DNA of 64,000 nt from Aquilonibacter sp963703325. GTDB taxonomy: Bacteria; Vulcanimicrobiota; Vulcanimicrobiia; Vulcanimicrobiales; Vulcanimicrobiaceae. A program made the position numbers and the translations under genes. Below, piece by piece: positions 1-8,588 of this stretch. The stretch's first letter is position 1. Each line of letters opens with the position of its first letter. The notes beneath the pieces were generated by a model, which saw only the letters and a list, made by a program, of their open reading frames with translations, was not told the DNA's origin and searched no databases. Location of the stretch: assembly GCA_963703325.1 (NCBI GenBank), contig OY969805.1:3100001-3164000 (forward strand). The letters are read 5' to 3'.

Positions 1-1
1 C

Positions 2-454
2 CGCAGCGGCATCAGCGCCGTGAGCAAACGCGACGTGGCGCGCGCGCAAATGCTCGGCTATCGCATTCGTCTGGTCGCGGCCGCCACCCGCAGCGCCAAC
101 GCCGCGAGCGGCGAAGTTGCGCCGGTCCTCGTTCCGCAAGCACATCCGTTCGCCGCAGCGAGCGGACCGGAAAACGTCGTGCGCGTGGTCTCGCGCGATG
201 CCGGTGCACTGCTGCTGTCGGGCACCGGCGCCGGCGGATTTCCCACCGCGTCGGCCGTGCTCGGCGACGTCGTCACCGCGCTACGCGACATTGCCAATCA
301 GCGCGCCGTGCATTACCCCGCACTCGAGCCCGCGCTCGACATCGCACCGCTGTTTGCGAATCTGCCGCGCCATCCAGAACTCCCACGCTATCCGCTGTGG
401 GACGATGCCCTCCTCGAAGCTCCGGTCTCGCAGGTTGAAACTGCGCTGTTATGA
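2..454 (+). CDS. hom: homoserine dehydrogenase, C-terminal part (5' truncated by window edge)
   Basis: The reading frame is open to the left edge, so the GTG at 20 is internal and the true start lies outside the window. Homoserine dehydrogenase reduces aspartate semialdehyde to homoserine with NAD(P)H in the cytoplasm. The visible piece has the pre-terminal strand DVARAQMLGYRIRLVAAA and the conserved loop GAGGFPTASAVLGDVV that closes the catalytic domain in this family. Only about 70 residues follow the loop, so a full regulatory ACT domain is unlikely. It is followed 24 bases later by metY and then metX, which consume homoserine, so the three form a methionine-branch operon. Family assignment is from motif recognition; the N-terminal NAD-binding half was not seen. 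Confidence 0.85.
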   Translation, partial: RSGISAVSKRDVARAQMLGYRIRLVAAATRSANAASGEVAPVLVPQAHPFAAASGPENVVRVVSRDAGALLLSGTGAGGFPTASAVLGDVVTALRDIANQRAVHYPALEPALDIAPLFANLPRHPELPRYPLWDDALLEAPVSQVETALL

Positions 455-478
455 CCGGGAAAGAGAAACACGCATACC

Positions 479-1744
479 ATGAGCACCACGCTGGAGCAAG
501 AACAAGCTCCACACTTTGACACGCTCGCCATTCATGGCGGTCACCACGGCGATCCGGCGACGAAAGCGCGCGCGGTTCCCATTTACCAAACGACGTCGTA
601 CCTCTTCGACTCGACCGAACATGCGGGCAAGCTCTTCGCGCTCGAAGAGTTCGGCAACATCTACACCCGCATCAACAACCCCACCACCGACGTGCTCGAG
701 CAGCGCGTGGCCGCCCTCGAAGGCGGCGCCGCAGCGCTGGCGGTTGCGAGCGGCCAAGCCGCGGTGGTGTACGCGATTCTCAACGTCGCGCGCACCGGCG
801 ACCATATCGTCAGCTCGGCGTCGCTCTACGGCGGCACCTACAACGCTTTCGCCCACACGCTCAAACGCTTCGGCGTCGACGTCACGCTGGTCGATTTCAA
901 TAACCCAGCGGCGGTCGCGGCGGCGATTCGTCCCAACACCAAGGCGATCTTCGCTGAAACCATCGGCAATCCGAAGATCGACGTACTCGACGTCGAGACG
1001 TACGCGGCGATCGCGCACGAGCACGGCTTGCCGCTCATCGTCGACAACACGCTCGCAACCCCGTATCTGTTGCGGCCGATCGACTTCGGCGCCGACATCG
1101 TCGTGCACTCAGCCACGAAATTCATCGGCGGCCACGGCACCGCAATCGGCGGCGTGATCGTCGACGGCGGCAAGTTCGACTGGGGCAACAACCAGCGCTT
1201 TGCCGAGTTCGTCGATCCTGATCCGTCGTATCACGGGCTCCAGTACGCGCCGGTGTTCGGCAACATCGCCTACATCTTAAAGGCGCGCGTACAGCTGCTG
1301 CGCGACGTAGGTGCTGCGCTCTCCCCGTTCAATGCCTGGCTGCTGCTGCAAGGGCTCGAAACGCTCGGCCTGCGGGTCGAACGCCACAGCAGCAACGCGC
1401 GCGCGGTGGTCGAGTTCCTCGAGCAGCATCCCAACGTCGTCTCGGTGGCTTACCCGCGGTCGGAGAAGTATCTGCCCAACGGCGCCGGCGCGATTCTCAC
1501 CTTCCGCGTCAAGGGCGATGCCACGCGCGCCAAACAGGTCATCGATCGGCTCAAGCTCTTCTCGTTGCTGGCCAACGTCGGTGATGCCAAGTCGCTGGTC
1601 ATTCATCCGGCCAGCACCACGCATGCGCAACTGACGCCCGAAGAGCGGCTGCAAAGCGGCGTCGACGAGTCGACGATTCGTTTGTCGGTCGGGATCGAGG
1701 ACAAACGCGACATCATCGCCGACCTCGAGCAGGCGCTCGCGTAG
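479..1744 (+). CDS. metY: O-acetylhomoserine sulfhydrylase (Cys/Met metabolism PLP enzyme)
   Basis: A 421-residue PLP-dependent enzyme of the gamma family, expected to make homocysteine from O-acetylhomoserine and sulfide. It has the typical N-terminus (HFDTLAIHGG), the YTRINNPTTDVLE phosphate-binding segment, and the PLP lysine in HSATKFIGGHG (Lys214). Length fits MetY (about 420-430), longer than MetB/MetC (about 380-400), as does the presence of the WGNNQRFAEFVDPDPSYHG insert. The ATG start has a weak purine-rich stretch (GGGAAAGAG) upstream. It sits between hom and metX with 2 bases to metX, so substrate supply and use are co-expressed. Cystathionine gamma-synthase activity is the main alternative. 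Confidence 0.93.
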   Translation: MSTTLEQEQAPHFDTLAIHGGHHGDPATKARAVPIYQTTSYLFDSTEHAGKLFALEEFGNIYTRINNPTTDVLEQRVAALEGGAAALAVASGQAAVVYAILNVARTGDHIVSSASLYGGTYNAFAHTLKRFGVDVTLVDFNNPAAVAAAIRPNTKAIFAETIGNPKIDVLDVETYAAIAHEHGLPLIVDNTLATPYLLRPIDFGADIVVHSATKFIGGHGTAIGGVIVDGGKFDWGNNQRFAEFVDPDPSYHGLQYAPVFGNIAYILKARVQLLRDVGAALSPFNAWLLLQGLETLGLRVERHSSNARAVVEFLEQHPNVVSVAYPRSEKYLPNGAGAILTFRVKGDATRAKQVIDRLKLFSLLANVGDAKSLVIHPASTTHAQLTPEERLQSGVDESTIRLSVGIEDKRDIIADLEQALA

Positions 1745-1746
1745 CG

Positions 1747-2694
1747 GTGGTCCGCGAAGAAACGATCGACATCGGTGCGCTGGAACTGGACTGCGGGGAG
1801 ACACTCCCCGCGGTCCAGCAGCGTGTCACGATCGACGGCGCCGACCCATTGCCCGGCGGCGAGAACATCGTCTTTGCCGCGCACGCGCTCACCGGCTCGA
1901 GCCGCGTCGCCGAGTGGTGGCCACAAGTCGTGGGCAACGGTGCTCTCTTCGACCGGCGCTATTGGTGCGTCATCGGCATCAACGTCCTCGGCGGCTGCTA
2001 CGGCAGCACTCGACCAGAACAGCGCGTCACAGTTCGTGATATGGTTCGAGCACAACTCCGCGTTTTCGATAAACTCGGGATTCCACGGCTTGCGGTTGTC
2101 GCCGGCGGCTCGCTCGGCGGCATGCAGGCACTGCAATGGGCTTTGGATGCGCCCGAGCGCGTCGGTCACGCGATCATCATCGGGGCAAGCGATCATCATA
2201 CCGCGATGGGCATTGCACTCAATGCGGTGCAGCGTGAAGCGATTGCGCTCGATCCCGTACGCGGGGTTGCGCTGGCGCGCAAGATCGCGATGCTCACCTA
2301 TAAAAGCGACGACCTGTTTCGCGAGCGTCATGACCGGAAAGCCGATCGCAAGGGCCGCGCGCAATTCGACGTCGAGGGCTACCTCGATCATCAAGGCGAG
2401 AAATTCGTCGAGCGCATGGACGGTGCGACCTACACGCTGCTCACCCATGCGATGGACAGCTTCGACGTACGTGATCGCATCGCGCCGCCCGGCGTCGATC
2501 TTACGTTCGTCGGGATTTCCTCGGATTGGCTCTTCCGTCCGCAAGAGATTCGTGCGGCTGCAAAGCGCCTACACGCGCGCTATCTCGAACTCGAAAGCAA
2601 TCACGGCCACGACGCGTTCTTAGCGGAACCCGACCGTTTGCGCGACTTGCTCGCCCCAATCGTCGCGTCGCCCTCCTTGTCATCCCGAGCGTAG
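1747..2694 (+). CDS. metX: homoserine O-acetyltransferase
   Basis: An alpha/beta-hydrolase-fold acyltransferase that activates homoserine with acetyl-CoA for MetY. The nucleophile is Ser122 in AGGSLGGMQAL, and the C-terminal catalytic His is in ESNHGHDAFL; a catalytic Asp probably lies in the SDWLFRPQE segment. GTG start two bases after the metY stop. At 315 residues it is shorter than many MetX proteins (about 340-380), and its last residues (SLSSRA) are encoded by the REP-like repeat that begins at 2677 and supplies the TAG stop, so the original C-terminus may have been altered. Succinyl- rather than acetyl-transfer cannot be excluded from sequence alone. Confidence 0.9.
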   Translation: MVREETIDIGALELDCGETLPAVQQRVTIDGADPLPGGENIVFAAHALTGSSRVAEWWPQVVGNGALFDRRYWCVIGINVLGGCYGSTRPEQRVTVRDMVRAQLRVFDKLGIPRLAVVAGGSLGGMQALQWALDAPERVGHAIIIGASDHHTAMGIALNAVQREAIALDPVRGVALARKIAMLTYKSDDLFRERHDRKADRKGRAQFDVEGYLDHQGEKFVERMDGATYTLLTHAMDSFDVRDRIAPPGVDLTFVGISSDWLFRPQEIRAAAKRLHARYLELESNHGHDAFLAEPDRLRDLLAPIVASPSLSSRA

Positions 2695-2713
2695 CGAAGC
2701 GAAGTCGAGCGAC
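2677..2713 (+). repeat. REP-like intergenic repeat, copy 1
   Basis: Copy of the TTGTCATCCCGAGCGTAG...GTCGAG(G/C)GAC repeat. It overlaps the 3' end of metX: read in frame it encodes Leu-Ser-Ser-Arg-Ala and then TAG. Other copies in this window lie at 4628, 4857 (inverted), 15153 and 16378-16458. Confidence 0.85.
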
Positions 2714-2765
2714 CGCCGCTTGTCATCGCGGTGTCTCGGTGGGATCGATGCTATACTCGTCCTGT

Positions 2766-3029
2766 ATGGAGGGCATCAACATCCAAATCGCCGATCGCCT
2801 GAACGGCATTGACGGCCGCCTCGACTCGCTCGGTGGCCGCATCGATTCCCTCGATCGAAGCCTGCGATCCGAGATCGCTGGGTTTCGATCCGAAATGAGC
2901 GCTCGCTTCGGGCAGGTTGATGGTCGCTTCGCCCAGATCGATCAGAAGTTTATGTGGGTGATCGGCATCAACATAACGTCGTGGACGACGGTCATGCTCG
3001 CGGTAATCGCGCTGCTCGCCCGCCACTGA
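2766..3029 (+). CDS. small coiled-coil protein with C-terminal membrane anchor
   Basis: An 87-residue protein that I do not recognise as a named family. Residues about 8-65 are heptad-like repeats of the kind RLDSLGGRIDSLDRSL and QVDGRFAQIDQKF, predicting a coiled coil, and the C-terminus (VIGINITSWTTVMLAVIALLA) is one transmembrane helix. The ATG at 2766 was chosen because a TATACT hexamer at 2752-2757 lies 8 bases upstream, with no Shine-Dalgarno site, which suggests a leaderless message. A VOC gene follows on the same strand at 3143; a shorter protein with a similar anchor (16466-16606) also adjoins a VOC gene, so the pairing may be functional. Confidence 0.7.
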   Translation: MEGINIQIADRLNGIDGRLDSLGGRIDSLDRSLRSEIAGFRSEMSARFGQVDGRFAQIDQKFMWVIGINITSWTTVMLAVIALLARH

Positions 3030-3142
3030 GCGACGGCGAGATCGAAACCGATCCCGCCGCCCGAGTTGTCACCTCGCAAGATATTATACCGCACTCATTG
3101 CCGCCTTCATCTTTTTAATTCCCTTTATGATACGCTGGCATC

Positions 3143-3604
3143 ATGAGCGAAGTAGAAGTCGAACACGTCAATTATCAGATGCCGCCGCAGGTGGGGTTTA
3201 CGGTCGCGCATTTTCTCTGTGTATCGGATGTCGCGCGCTCGGTCCAGTTCTACCAAACGATCTTCGATGCAAAAGTTACGCGCCGAAGCCTGCTCGGAGC
3301 CGAGGACCCGGCGTTCGTCCAAATCGGGAACACGTGGCTCATCTTCAATCCTGGTGGCGGCCCGACATCCGACAAACCGACCGTGACGCTGCGGACGCCG
3401 CGCAACCCCGACGAAGTTAGCAGCTTCATGAACCTTCGCGTCGCCGACATTCAAGCGTGCTACAACCTTTGGAAAAGTCGCGGCGCGACGTTTCTGACGC
3501 CGCCTATCGAGAAATTTGGCGAGACCCGCTGCTACATCCGCGATCCCGATGGGTACCTTATCGAAGTGGGGCAGAGCATCCCCGGGTTCTTTGATCAGAA
3601 CTAG
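3143..3604 (+). CDS. VOC (glyoxalase/dioxygenase fold) family protein, paralogue A
   Basis: A 153-residue vicinal-oxygen-chelate protein with the usual pair of beta-alpha-beta-beta-beta modules: MPPQVGFTVAHFLCVSDVARSVQFYQ begins module one and NLRVADIQACYNLWKSRGATF module two, ending ETRCYIRDPDGYLIEVGQ. Potential metal ligands are His in GFTVAHF and Glu in the terminal IEVGQ. The substrate is unknown. The neighbouring gene 3625-4074 on the other strand and 16614-17048 are close paralogues with the same N-terminal YQMPP signature. A TATGAT hexamer at 3126-3131 precedes the ATG by 11 bases, again a very short leader. Fosfomycin- or glyoxalase-type activities are possible but not supported specifically. 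Confidence 0.85.
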   Translation: MSEVEVEHVNYQMPPQVGFTVAHFLCVSDVARSVQFYQTIFDAKVTRRSLLGAEDPAFVQIGNTWLIFNPGGGPTSDKPTVTLRTPRNPDEVSSFMNLRVADIQACYNLWKSRGATFLTPPIEKFGETRCYIRDPDGYLIEVGQSIPGFFDQN

Positions 3605-3624
3605 GCGACGCTCCGCCGTGCTTC

Positions 3625-4074
3625 CTATCCGTACTTGAACGCAGGATCGCTTTGTCCGACCTCGATGATGTAGCCGTCTGGGTCGCGGATGTAGCATCGC
3701 GTCTCACCATACTTTTTTATGGGTTCGGTAAGAAACGTTGCGCCCCGGCTCTTCCACAACTTATAACACGCCTGAATATCGGCGACGCGGAAATTCATGA
3801 AGCTGGTGATGTGATCGGGGTCGGGCGTGCTGAGCGTCACGGTCGGTTTGTCGGGTGTCGGGCCACCTCCGACGTTGATGATGAGCCAGATGTTGGCGAT
3901 CTTGATGTACGGCGGCGCGTTGCCGTCCCCCATGCTCACGATCTCTCCGTCGAAGACCGTTTGGTAGAATTCGGCGGACCGTTTGAGGTCGGCCACGGTG
4001 AGAAAGTGCGCAACGGTGAACCCCGTTTTCGGCGGCATCTGATACGTCTTCTGGTCAACCTGAACTTCGTCCAT
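3625..4074 (-). CDS. VOC family protein, paralogue B
   Basis: A 149-residue paralogue of the gene at 3143, convergent with it (stops 20 bases apart). It keeps the same layout: QKTYQMPPKTGFTVAHFLTVADLKRSAEFYQ in module one and FRVADIQACYKLWKSRGATFLTEP in module two, and the terminal CYIRDPDGYIIEVGQ. Inverted tandem duplication followed by divergence is the simplest history. A CCTATATATAC stretch lies between it and the divergent DUF1348 gene, so the two probably share a promoter region (4075-4136). Substrate unknown. Confidence 0.85.
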   Translation of the reverse strand: MDEVQVDQKTYQMPPKTGFTVAHFLTVADLKRSAEFYQTVFDGEIVSMGDGNAPPYIKIANIWLIINVGGGPTPDKPTVTLSTPDPDHITSFMNFRVADIQACYKLWKSRGATFLTEPIKKYGETRCYIRDPDGYIIEVGQSDPAFKYG

Positions 4075-4136
4075 CGATGACTCCTATGTGATTTGATGAC
4101 CTATATATACACGACGCCGTGTTGTATTGTATATAC

Positions 4137-4619
4137 ATGAGCACGCAAACTGAGACACGGCCGCCGTTCCCACCGTTCACAACCGAAAGTGCCACCCAAA
4201 AGGTACGCGCCGCCGAAGACGGCTGGAACGCGTGCGACCCCGTGCGTGTCTCGCTTGCTTATACGGAAGACAGCCGCTGGCGAAATCGGGCCGAGTTCAT
4301 CGACGGCCGCGCCGCGATCGTGGCATTTCTCACGCGCAAATGGTCACGCGAGCTTGACTACCGCCTAATCAAAGAACTCTGGGCAACCAGCGGCAATCGC
4401 ATCGCCGTTCGCTTCGCCTACGAGTGGCACGACGACTCCGGCAGCTGGTTTCGTTCGTATGGCAACGAGAACTGGCTCTTCAACGAGCAGGGCTTGATGC
4501 AGATGCGCTACGCCTCGATCAACGACGTGCCGATCAAAGACTCCGAGCGAAAATATCACTGGGAGCGCCTGAAGCCCCGTCCGCTCGATCACCCGAGCTT
4601 ATCCGACCTGGGGCTCTGA
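4137..4619 (+). CDS. DUF1348 / NTF2-like family protein
   Basis: A 160-residue protein of the SnoaL/NTF2-like cone fold, recognised by the DUF1348 pattern AEDGWNACDPVRVSLAYTEDSRWRNRAEF, FLTRKW, FAYEWHDDSGSWFRSYGNENW and the closing DSERKYHW. Members are small cytoplasmic proteins without an established reaction. The ATG at 4137 is preferred over the TTG at 4119 because it gives the family-typical N-terminus; TATTGT (4125-4130) or TATATA hexamers lie immediately before it, so a leaderless transcript is likely. Downstream is a large palindromic repeat that probably ends transcription from both sides. Confidence 0.85.
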   Translation: MSTQTETRPPFPPFTTESATQKVRAAEDGWNACDPVRVSLAYTEDSRWRNRAEFIDGRAAIVAFLTRKWSRELDYRLIKELWATSGNRIAVRFAYEWHDDSGSWFRSYGNENWLFNEQGLMQMRYASINDVPIKDSERKYHWERLKPRPLDHPSLSDLGL

Positions 4620-4627
4620 GCCGCCCT

Positions 4628-4857
4628 TTGTCATCCCGAGCGTAGGCGCGAAGCGCCGTAGTCGAGGGACCGACTTGCGGCTTTCGCTAAGCGAAGGCTC
4701 GAAGTTTTGCGCCATTCGCAGGATGCGAACTTCCATTGGACGTGGCGCAAAACTCGCGCAGCAGGAGCGGCGCAGGACGCGCTGCGAGGAGCGTCTTCGC
4801 TAGCAGAAGTCGCAAGGCGCTTCCCTCGACTACGCTCCGCTACGCTCGGGATGACAA
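4628..4857. repeat. inverted pair of REP-like repeats forming a 230-bp palindromic element
   Basis: The left arm (4628-4669, TTGTCATCCCGAGCGTAG then CGTAGTCGAGGGA) is repeated in reverse orientation at 4822-4857. A second nested inverted repeat, GTTTTGCGCC at 4693-4702 with GGCGCAAAAC at 4744-4753, lies inside. The element fills the gap between the convergent DUF1348 and degV genes and could act as a bidirectional terminator or mRNA stabiliser. I see no coding gene in it. Confidence 0.85.
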
Positions 4858-4874
4858 GGAAAGGTTGCGCATCC

Positions 4875-5720
4875 TTACGGTACGATCGCGTAGATGCCGA
4901 GCGCGCCCACGCCCTGGTGGGTGGCGATGGTGAGCGATGCTTCGCGCGTGTACTCTTGCGCCGGCGCGTGGCCGAGCTTCGCTTCGAACATCTTCTTCAT
5001 CGTCGCGGCCGAGTCTTCAGCCTGCGTGTGACCGAACAACACGCGCACGTTCGGCGCATGCTCGATCGCGCGAACGACCGCCTCGACCATCAGCTCGCAC
5101 GTCTTCTCGAACGAAAAACTCTGACCCGCCGGCACGATCGCGCCGTCCTCGCTAAACTTGAGCACCAATCGCACGTTGGTCAGTGAGCCGAGCGCGACCA
5201 CCGCTGCGGGCAGCCGGCCGCTACGCCCGAGCGTCGCGACGTCGTGCATCGCGAAATAGGCGGCGCTCTTCACGGCTTTTGGATGCACCGTCTTCGCGAT
5301 CTCCGCGGCGGATTTGCCGCTCTTGGCAAGTTCTAGTGCGTAGAGCGAGAGCAACGTCTCGGCACCCGCGGAACCGAGCGAGTCGACCACCTGCACGTGC
5401 GCGCCGAACTCTTTTGCCGCGGCGAGCGCATTCGCGTAGCTCTGCGATATCTTTGACGAGAGCACAATCGCCACGACGTCGTTGCCGGCCGCCGTGAGGC
5501 GCGCGAACGCTTCGTGAAACTGCGCCTGCGACGGCGATTCGGTCTTGGGAATCTCGCCCGCCGCAACCCGGCGAAAAAACGTGGCGCGATCGATGTCAAT
5601 GCCGTCGTGGAACCGGTCGTCCCCCAACAGGATCGACACCGGCACGACCTCGATGCCTAAACTCGTCGCTTCCGCGCGCGAGAAATCGCTACCGCTATCG
5701 GTGACAACCGTAACGCCCAC
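4875..5720 (-). CDS. DegV family fatty-acid-binding protein
   Basis: A 281-residue DegV-fold protein. DegV/FakB proteins bind a fatty acid and, in Firmicutes, present it to the kinase FakA. Seen here: the N-terminal VTVVTDSGSDFSRAEA, the SILLGDD segment, the TESPSQAQFHEAF loop and QVVDSLGSAGAETLLSLYA, all in the usual order; the C-terminal domain ends in GVGALGIYAI. The GTG start has a good AGGAGG site about 7 bases upstream. It is the last gene of a likely operon with the secreted protein at 5741 (20 bases upstream) and the hydrolase at 6596. No fakA is visible in the window. Confidence 0.9.
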   Translation of the reverse strand: MGVTVVTDSGSDFSRAEATSLGIEVVPVSILLGDDRFHDGIDIDRATFFRRVAAGEIPKTESPSQAQFHEAFARLTAAGNDVVAIVLSSKISQSYANALAAAKEFGAHVQVVDSLGSAGAETLLSLYALELAKSGKSAAEIAKTVHPKAVKSAAYFAMHDVATLGRSGRLPAAVVALGSLTNVRLVLKFSEDGAIVPAGQSFSFEKTCELMVEAVVRAIEHAPNVRVLFGHTQAEDSAATMKKMFEAKLGHAPAQEYTREASLTIATHQGVGALGIYAIVP

Positions 5721-5740
5721 GATCTGCCCTCCTGCGCGCT

Positions 5741-6583
5741 CTAGCTTTTACACTCCGTGGCGGCCGTGACGATCGTCGGGGTCAACACGTTCTCGGCTTG
5801 ACTCGTGGTCTGTTGATTCTGAACTACGCCGGCATAAAAGCGCGCCATCGGATTGTTCTGCAGCAAGGTCGGGTTGACCGTTACGGCCGGATCCTGATCG
5901 ACGGTCGGATCGACCGCGTGACCCACGCGACCGCGCGACGGCCCGGTGACCGCGTCTTGGAAGCTGACGTCTTGATCGTTGTGGCTGACCTGCCCGCGCG
6001 AACCACCGCCGTTGATCGCGCCTTGCGTCCCGTCGCCCTTGGCAATGAGGTCCTGCATCGAGAATGTGTCGGCGAGCCCGGAAAGCACGTTGAGATTCTT
6101 GCGCTGTTGATCGGCAATTGCTTGCAGCTGCGCCTTTAACAGGAGGTCGACTTTGTCGTCCTCGGTTTTCGCCTCGCTCGGAAAGCGATCCGTATCGGCG
6201 AGGATCTGGTCGATAAGATTCAGGTTGTGCGCGATCTCCGAGGAAAGCTGCAGCAGCCGCTGGTTGTCGAGCTCGAGCCCCGGATTGGTGTTGTGCACGC
6301 CGCCGGGCGCGTTGCCCCATTGCGCCTGGAGTTTGTCGAACTCCTTACCGGCGTAGCTATCGGGCAGCAGTTCTTTCCCCATGCCCACCAGCAACGGTCC
6401 CGAGGTCGCGATGAGCTTGTCGTTGATCTGCAATCCGGTCACCGCGCGAAACACCGTGCTCGCGAGCGTGCTGCACAGCGGCGACGAATGCACGCGGATG
6501 ATCGTCTTGAGCGTCGGCGTGGGATCCGGCACCGGCGGTGACGAGGAAGCGGTGGTTACCGCGAGCAGCAGTAGGCCCAGCAC
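5741..6583 (-). CDS. hypothetical secreted protein
   Basis: A 280-residue protein with an N-terminal hydrophobic segment (LGLLLLAVTTASSSPP) suggesting a signal peptide. I do not recognise a family. The body is helical and rich in Leu, Gln and Asp (for example a stretch with LLQLSSEIAHNLNLIDQILADTD), followed by a Gly/Ser/Asp-rich region without cysteines until a short C-terminus ending ATECKS. GTG start, preceded by AAGGAG at about 7 bases and lying 12 bases after the stop of the upstream hydrolase gene, so the two are translationally close. Probably periplasmic or surface-exposed. Confidence 0.75.
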   Translation of the reverse strand: MLGLLLLAVTTASSSPPVPDPTPTLKTIIRVHSSPLCSTLASTVFRAVTGLQINDKLIATSGPLLVGMGKELLPDSYAGKEFDKLQAQWGNAPGGVHNTNPGLELDNQRLLQLSSEIAHNLNLIDQILADTDRFPSEAKTEDDKVDLLLKAQLQAIADQQRKNLNVLSGLADTFSMQDLIAKGDGTQGAINGGGSRGQVSHNDQDVSFQDAVTGPSRGRVGHAVDPTVDQDPAVTVNPTLLQNNPMARFYAGVVQNQQTTSQAENVLTPTIVTAATECKS

Positions 6584-6595
6584 GGCTGTCTCCTT

Positions 6596-8077
6596 CTAAA
6601 TGTCGAGGCCCTTTATCGAGGTTGCGAACGGCGGCGCTTTGAAGGCGGCGCTGCATGTATTGACGTTGATCCCCGTCGCCGAGCGGGCGCGAACGAATTG
6701 CACGATCAGCGCATCCACGCACGGCGATTCGGCCGCATGCCCCGCGCCCTGCACGAGCACGATGCGCGCGTTCGGGAGAAATTTCGCTGCCGATTCCGCG
6801 TAGTGCGGCGGCGTCGCCGGGTCGTCGGAACCCGAGATCATCAGCACCGGCGCGTCGCTACGTACCGGTTCGTTAAAGCTCGCGGGCATCGCCGGTACGT
6901 TCCAGATCGCGCAGGCGCGGCGTTGCGCTTCGATGCGCAGGTCGCCCGCGAAGGAACGAGCCGCCGCATCGTTCACCGCGCTTTGGTCGAGGAATGGGAT
7001 TTGCTCGGCGCACGTGTACGAGAGCCACGCACCCATTGTCAGATCTTCGTCGAGGCTGACGGCGACGACGTTGATCAACGTGGTGAGCGGCACGGTGTCG
7101 CCGTGCGATGCTCGATCCACGACGAATGGAATGTACGCCGCGGCGCCTGGATCGTACAGTGTCTGGCGTAGATGGTCGACGAACACGGCTTTCGAGAGCT
7201 GCACGGTAACCGGCGTCGCGCCTTTCTTTGCTACCAGCGTCACCGGAATCGGCCCGCGATCGAGGCGTTGCACGAGTGCGGCAAACTGCTGCGCGAAGTT
7301 CGGGAAGTGCGCGTTACAGGCGGCGTCGCGCTTGCACTTGGCAATCAAATCGTCGAGCGCGCGCTGCGCACCCAGCGGCTCACCCGGCAGCGGCTCAAAG
7401 CCGGGCGGATCGACCCCATTGAGCACGGCGCTCTCGGTGCTGTCGGGATGACGGCGCATATAGACAAGAGAAAAGAACGTCCCGTAGGATCCGCCGTCGA
7501 GCACCAGCTTCGAATACCCGAGTGCGGCGCGGATGTCGTTGAGATCGTCGGTCGCGTTGTTCGTGTTGTAGAGCGCAAGATCGCTCGTCGCCGAATACTT
7601 CGTATGACACGCGGTAATCAGGTTGCTAGGAAATAACGAGCGGAAGTAGGACGCCGGGTCCGCTGCGGGTGTCAAGCTGCACACCAGGCCGTTCGATTCG
7701 CCCATCCCGCGGTCGTCCATAAACATGATGTTGTAGCGGTCGCGCAATTGCACCGCGGCTTTCTCGAAGCGTCCGTCGGCGATAAAGGGCGCATACGGCA
7801 CCGCGCTCTCACCCGGGCCGCCGGCGATGACCACGATCGCGCGATTCGAAGGATGTTGCGCCTTGAGCGCCACGAACGCGATCTGGATAATGCGGCCCGA
7901 CTGCGTCGCGCGATTTTCGTAGACCCCGTAGGTTCCGCAGAGCGCCGGGACGTGGGTCTTCCCTTGCGTGCACGGCTTGACGTGAAGGCCGAGCCCCGCG
8001 GGTGATCCCTCTGCTGCAACGATCGGTATAAGGAAGGCGGCCGCCGCAAGCATCATCGGAGCAAATCTGAGTCGCAT
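6596..8077 (-). CDS. secreted alpha/beta hydrolase, TAP-like / prolyl aminopeptidase type
   Basis: A 493-residue exported hydrolase. An N-terminal signal peptide (MRLRFAPMMLAAAAFLIPIVAAEG) is followed by the S33 features GGPGESA (oxyanion loop), DDRGMGES, and the nucleophile in LDGGSYGTFFSL; the C-terminal TAP-like domain has APVLMISGSDDPATPP (catalytic Asp) and GAGHAAES (catalytic His). Such enzymes release N-terminal residues or cleave small esters or amides outside the cytoplasm. It begins the operon that continues with the unknown secreted protein and DegV. The true substrate cannot be told from sequence. Confidence 0.88.
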   Translation of the reverse strand: MRLRFAPMMLAAAAFLIPIVAAEGSPAGLGLHVKPCTQGKTHVPALCGTYGVYENRATQSGRIIQIAFVALKAQHPSNRAIVVIAGGPGESAVPYAPFIADGRFEKAAVQLRDRYNIMFMDDRGMGESNGLVCSLTPAADPASYFRSLFPSNLITACHTKYSATSDLALYNTNNATDDLNDIRAALGYSKLVLDGGSYGTFFSLVYMRRHPDSTESAVLNGVDPPGFEPLPGEPLGAQRALDDLIAKCKRDAACNAHFPNFAQQFAALVQRLDRGPIPVTLVAKKGATPVTVQLSKAVFVDHLRQTLYDPGAAAYIPFVVDRASHGDTVPLTTLINVVAVSLDEDLTMGAWLSYTCAEQIPFLDQSAVNDAAARSFAGDLRIEAQRRACAIWNVPAMPASFNEPVRSDAPVLMISGSDDPATPPHYAESAAKFLPNARIVLVQGAGHAAESPCVDALIVQFVRARSATGINVNTCSAAFKAPPFATSIKGLDI

Positions 8078-8147
8078 ATGCGTTCGCTTCCAGTTGTCCT
8101 AGACGTGTCCCCGCTCAACACCGGCCTTTGCGCTATGGTCGGGGGTG

Positions 8148-8588
8148 ATGAAGTTTGTTGCCGCAACGGTTATGCTTGCGCTTTGCGCTTCGATCGCCGC
8201 TCCGTGCCTGGCAAAGGGCACAGCGCACGTCCAGGAAAGTGGCGGCAGCGTTCGCGTTTACCACAACGTCACGATCCATATCGTCCGCCGTACCCTGCGC
8301 GTGACCAGCGCTGACGGGCAGGAGACGTTCGTGATCAATCAGGTCGCGTGCGCCTACGTCGGCGTATTCGAACACTGCACGCCGTTACGCATTAGCCTCG
8401 AACGCGGCGGCACCACGCGCACGCTCAACACGGCAGGCGGCACGATCTACATCAATCCGACCAATAGTATGCAAACACTCTCGCACTCGTCGACGCAGCT
8501 TCCGCCGCACGGCATCCTCTTGACCGCGGGCATGAAGAACAACACCTACGTCACGGTGAGCGGTCAGATCGACAGCCTGGTGCGTTAA
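8148..8588 (+). CDS. hypothetical secreted protein
   Basis: A 146-residue protein with a clear signal peptide (MKFVAATVMLALCASIAAPCLA) and a beta-rich remainder (SVRVYHNVTIHIVRRTLRVTSADG); family not recognised. Two cysteines (in VACAYVGVFEHC) could form a disulfide. Both the GTG at 8145 and the ATG at 8148 are possible; the ATG is preferred because TATGGT at 8134-8139 places a transcription start almost on it. The stop overlaps the ATG of the next gene (TAATG), so it is translationally coupled to the BASS transporter, though the functional link is unclear. Confidence 0.75.
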   Translation: MKFVAATVMLALCASIAAPCLAKGTAHVQESGGSVRVYHNVTIHIVRRTLRVTSADGQETFVINQVACAYVGVFEHCTPLRISLERGGTTRTLNTAGGTIYINPTNSMQTLSHSSTQLPPHGILLTAGMKNNTYVTVSGQIDSLVR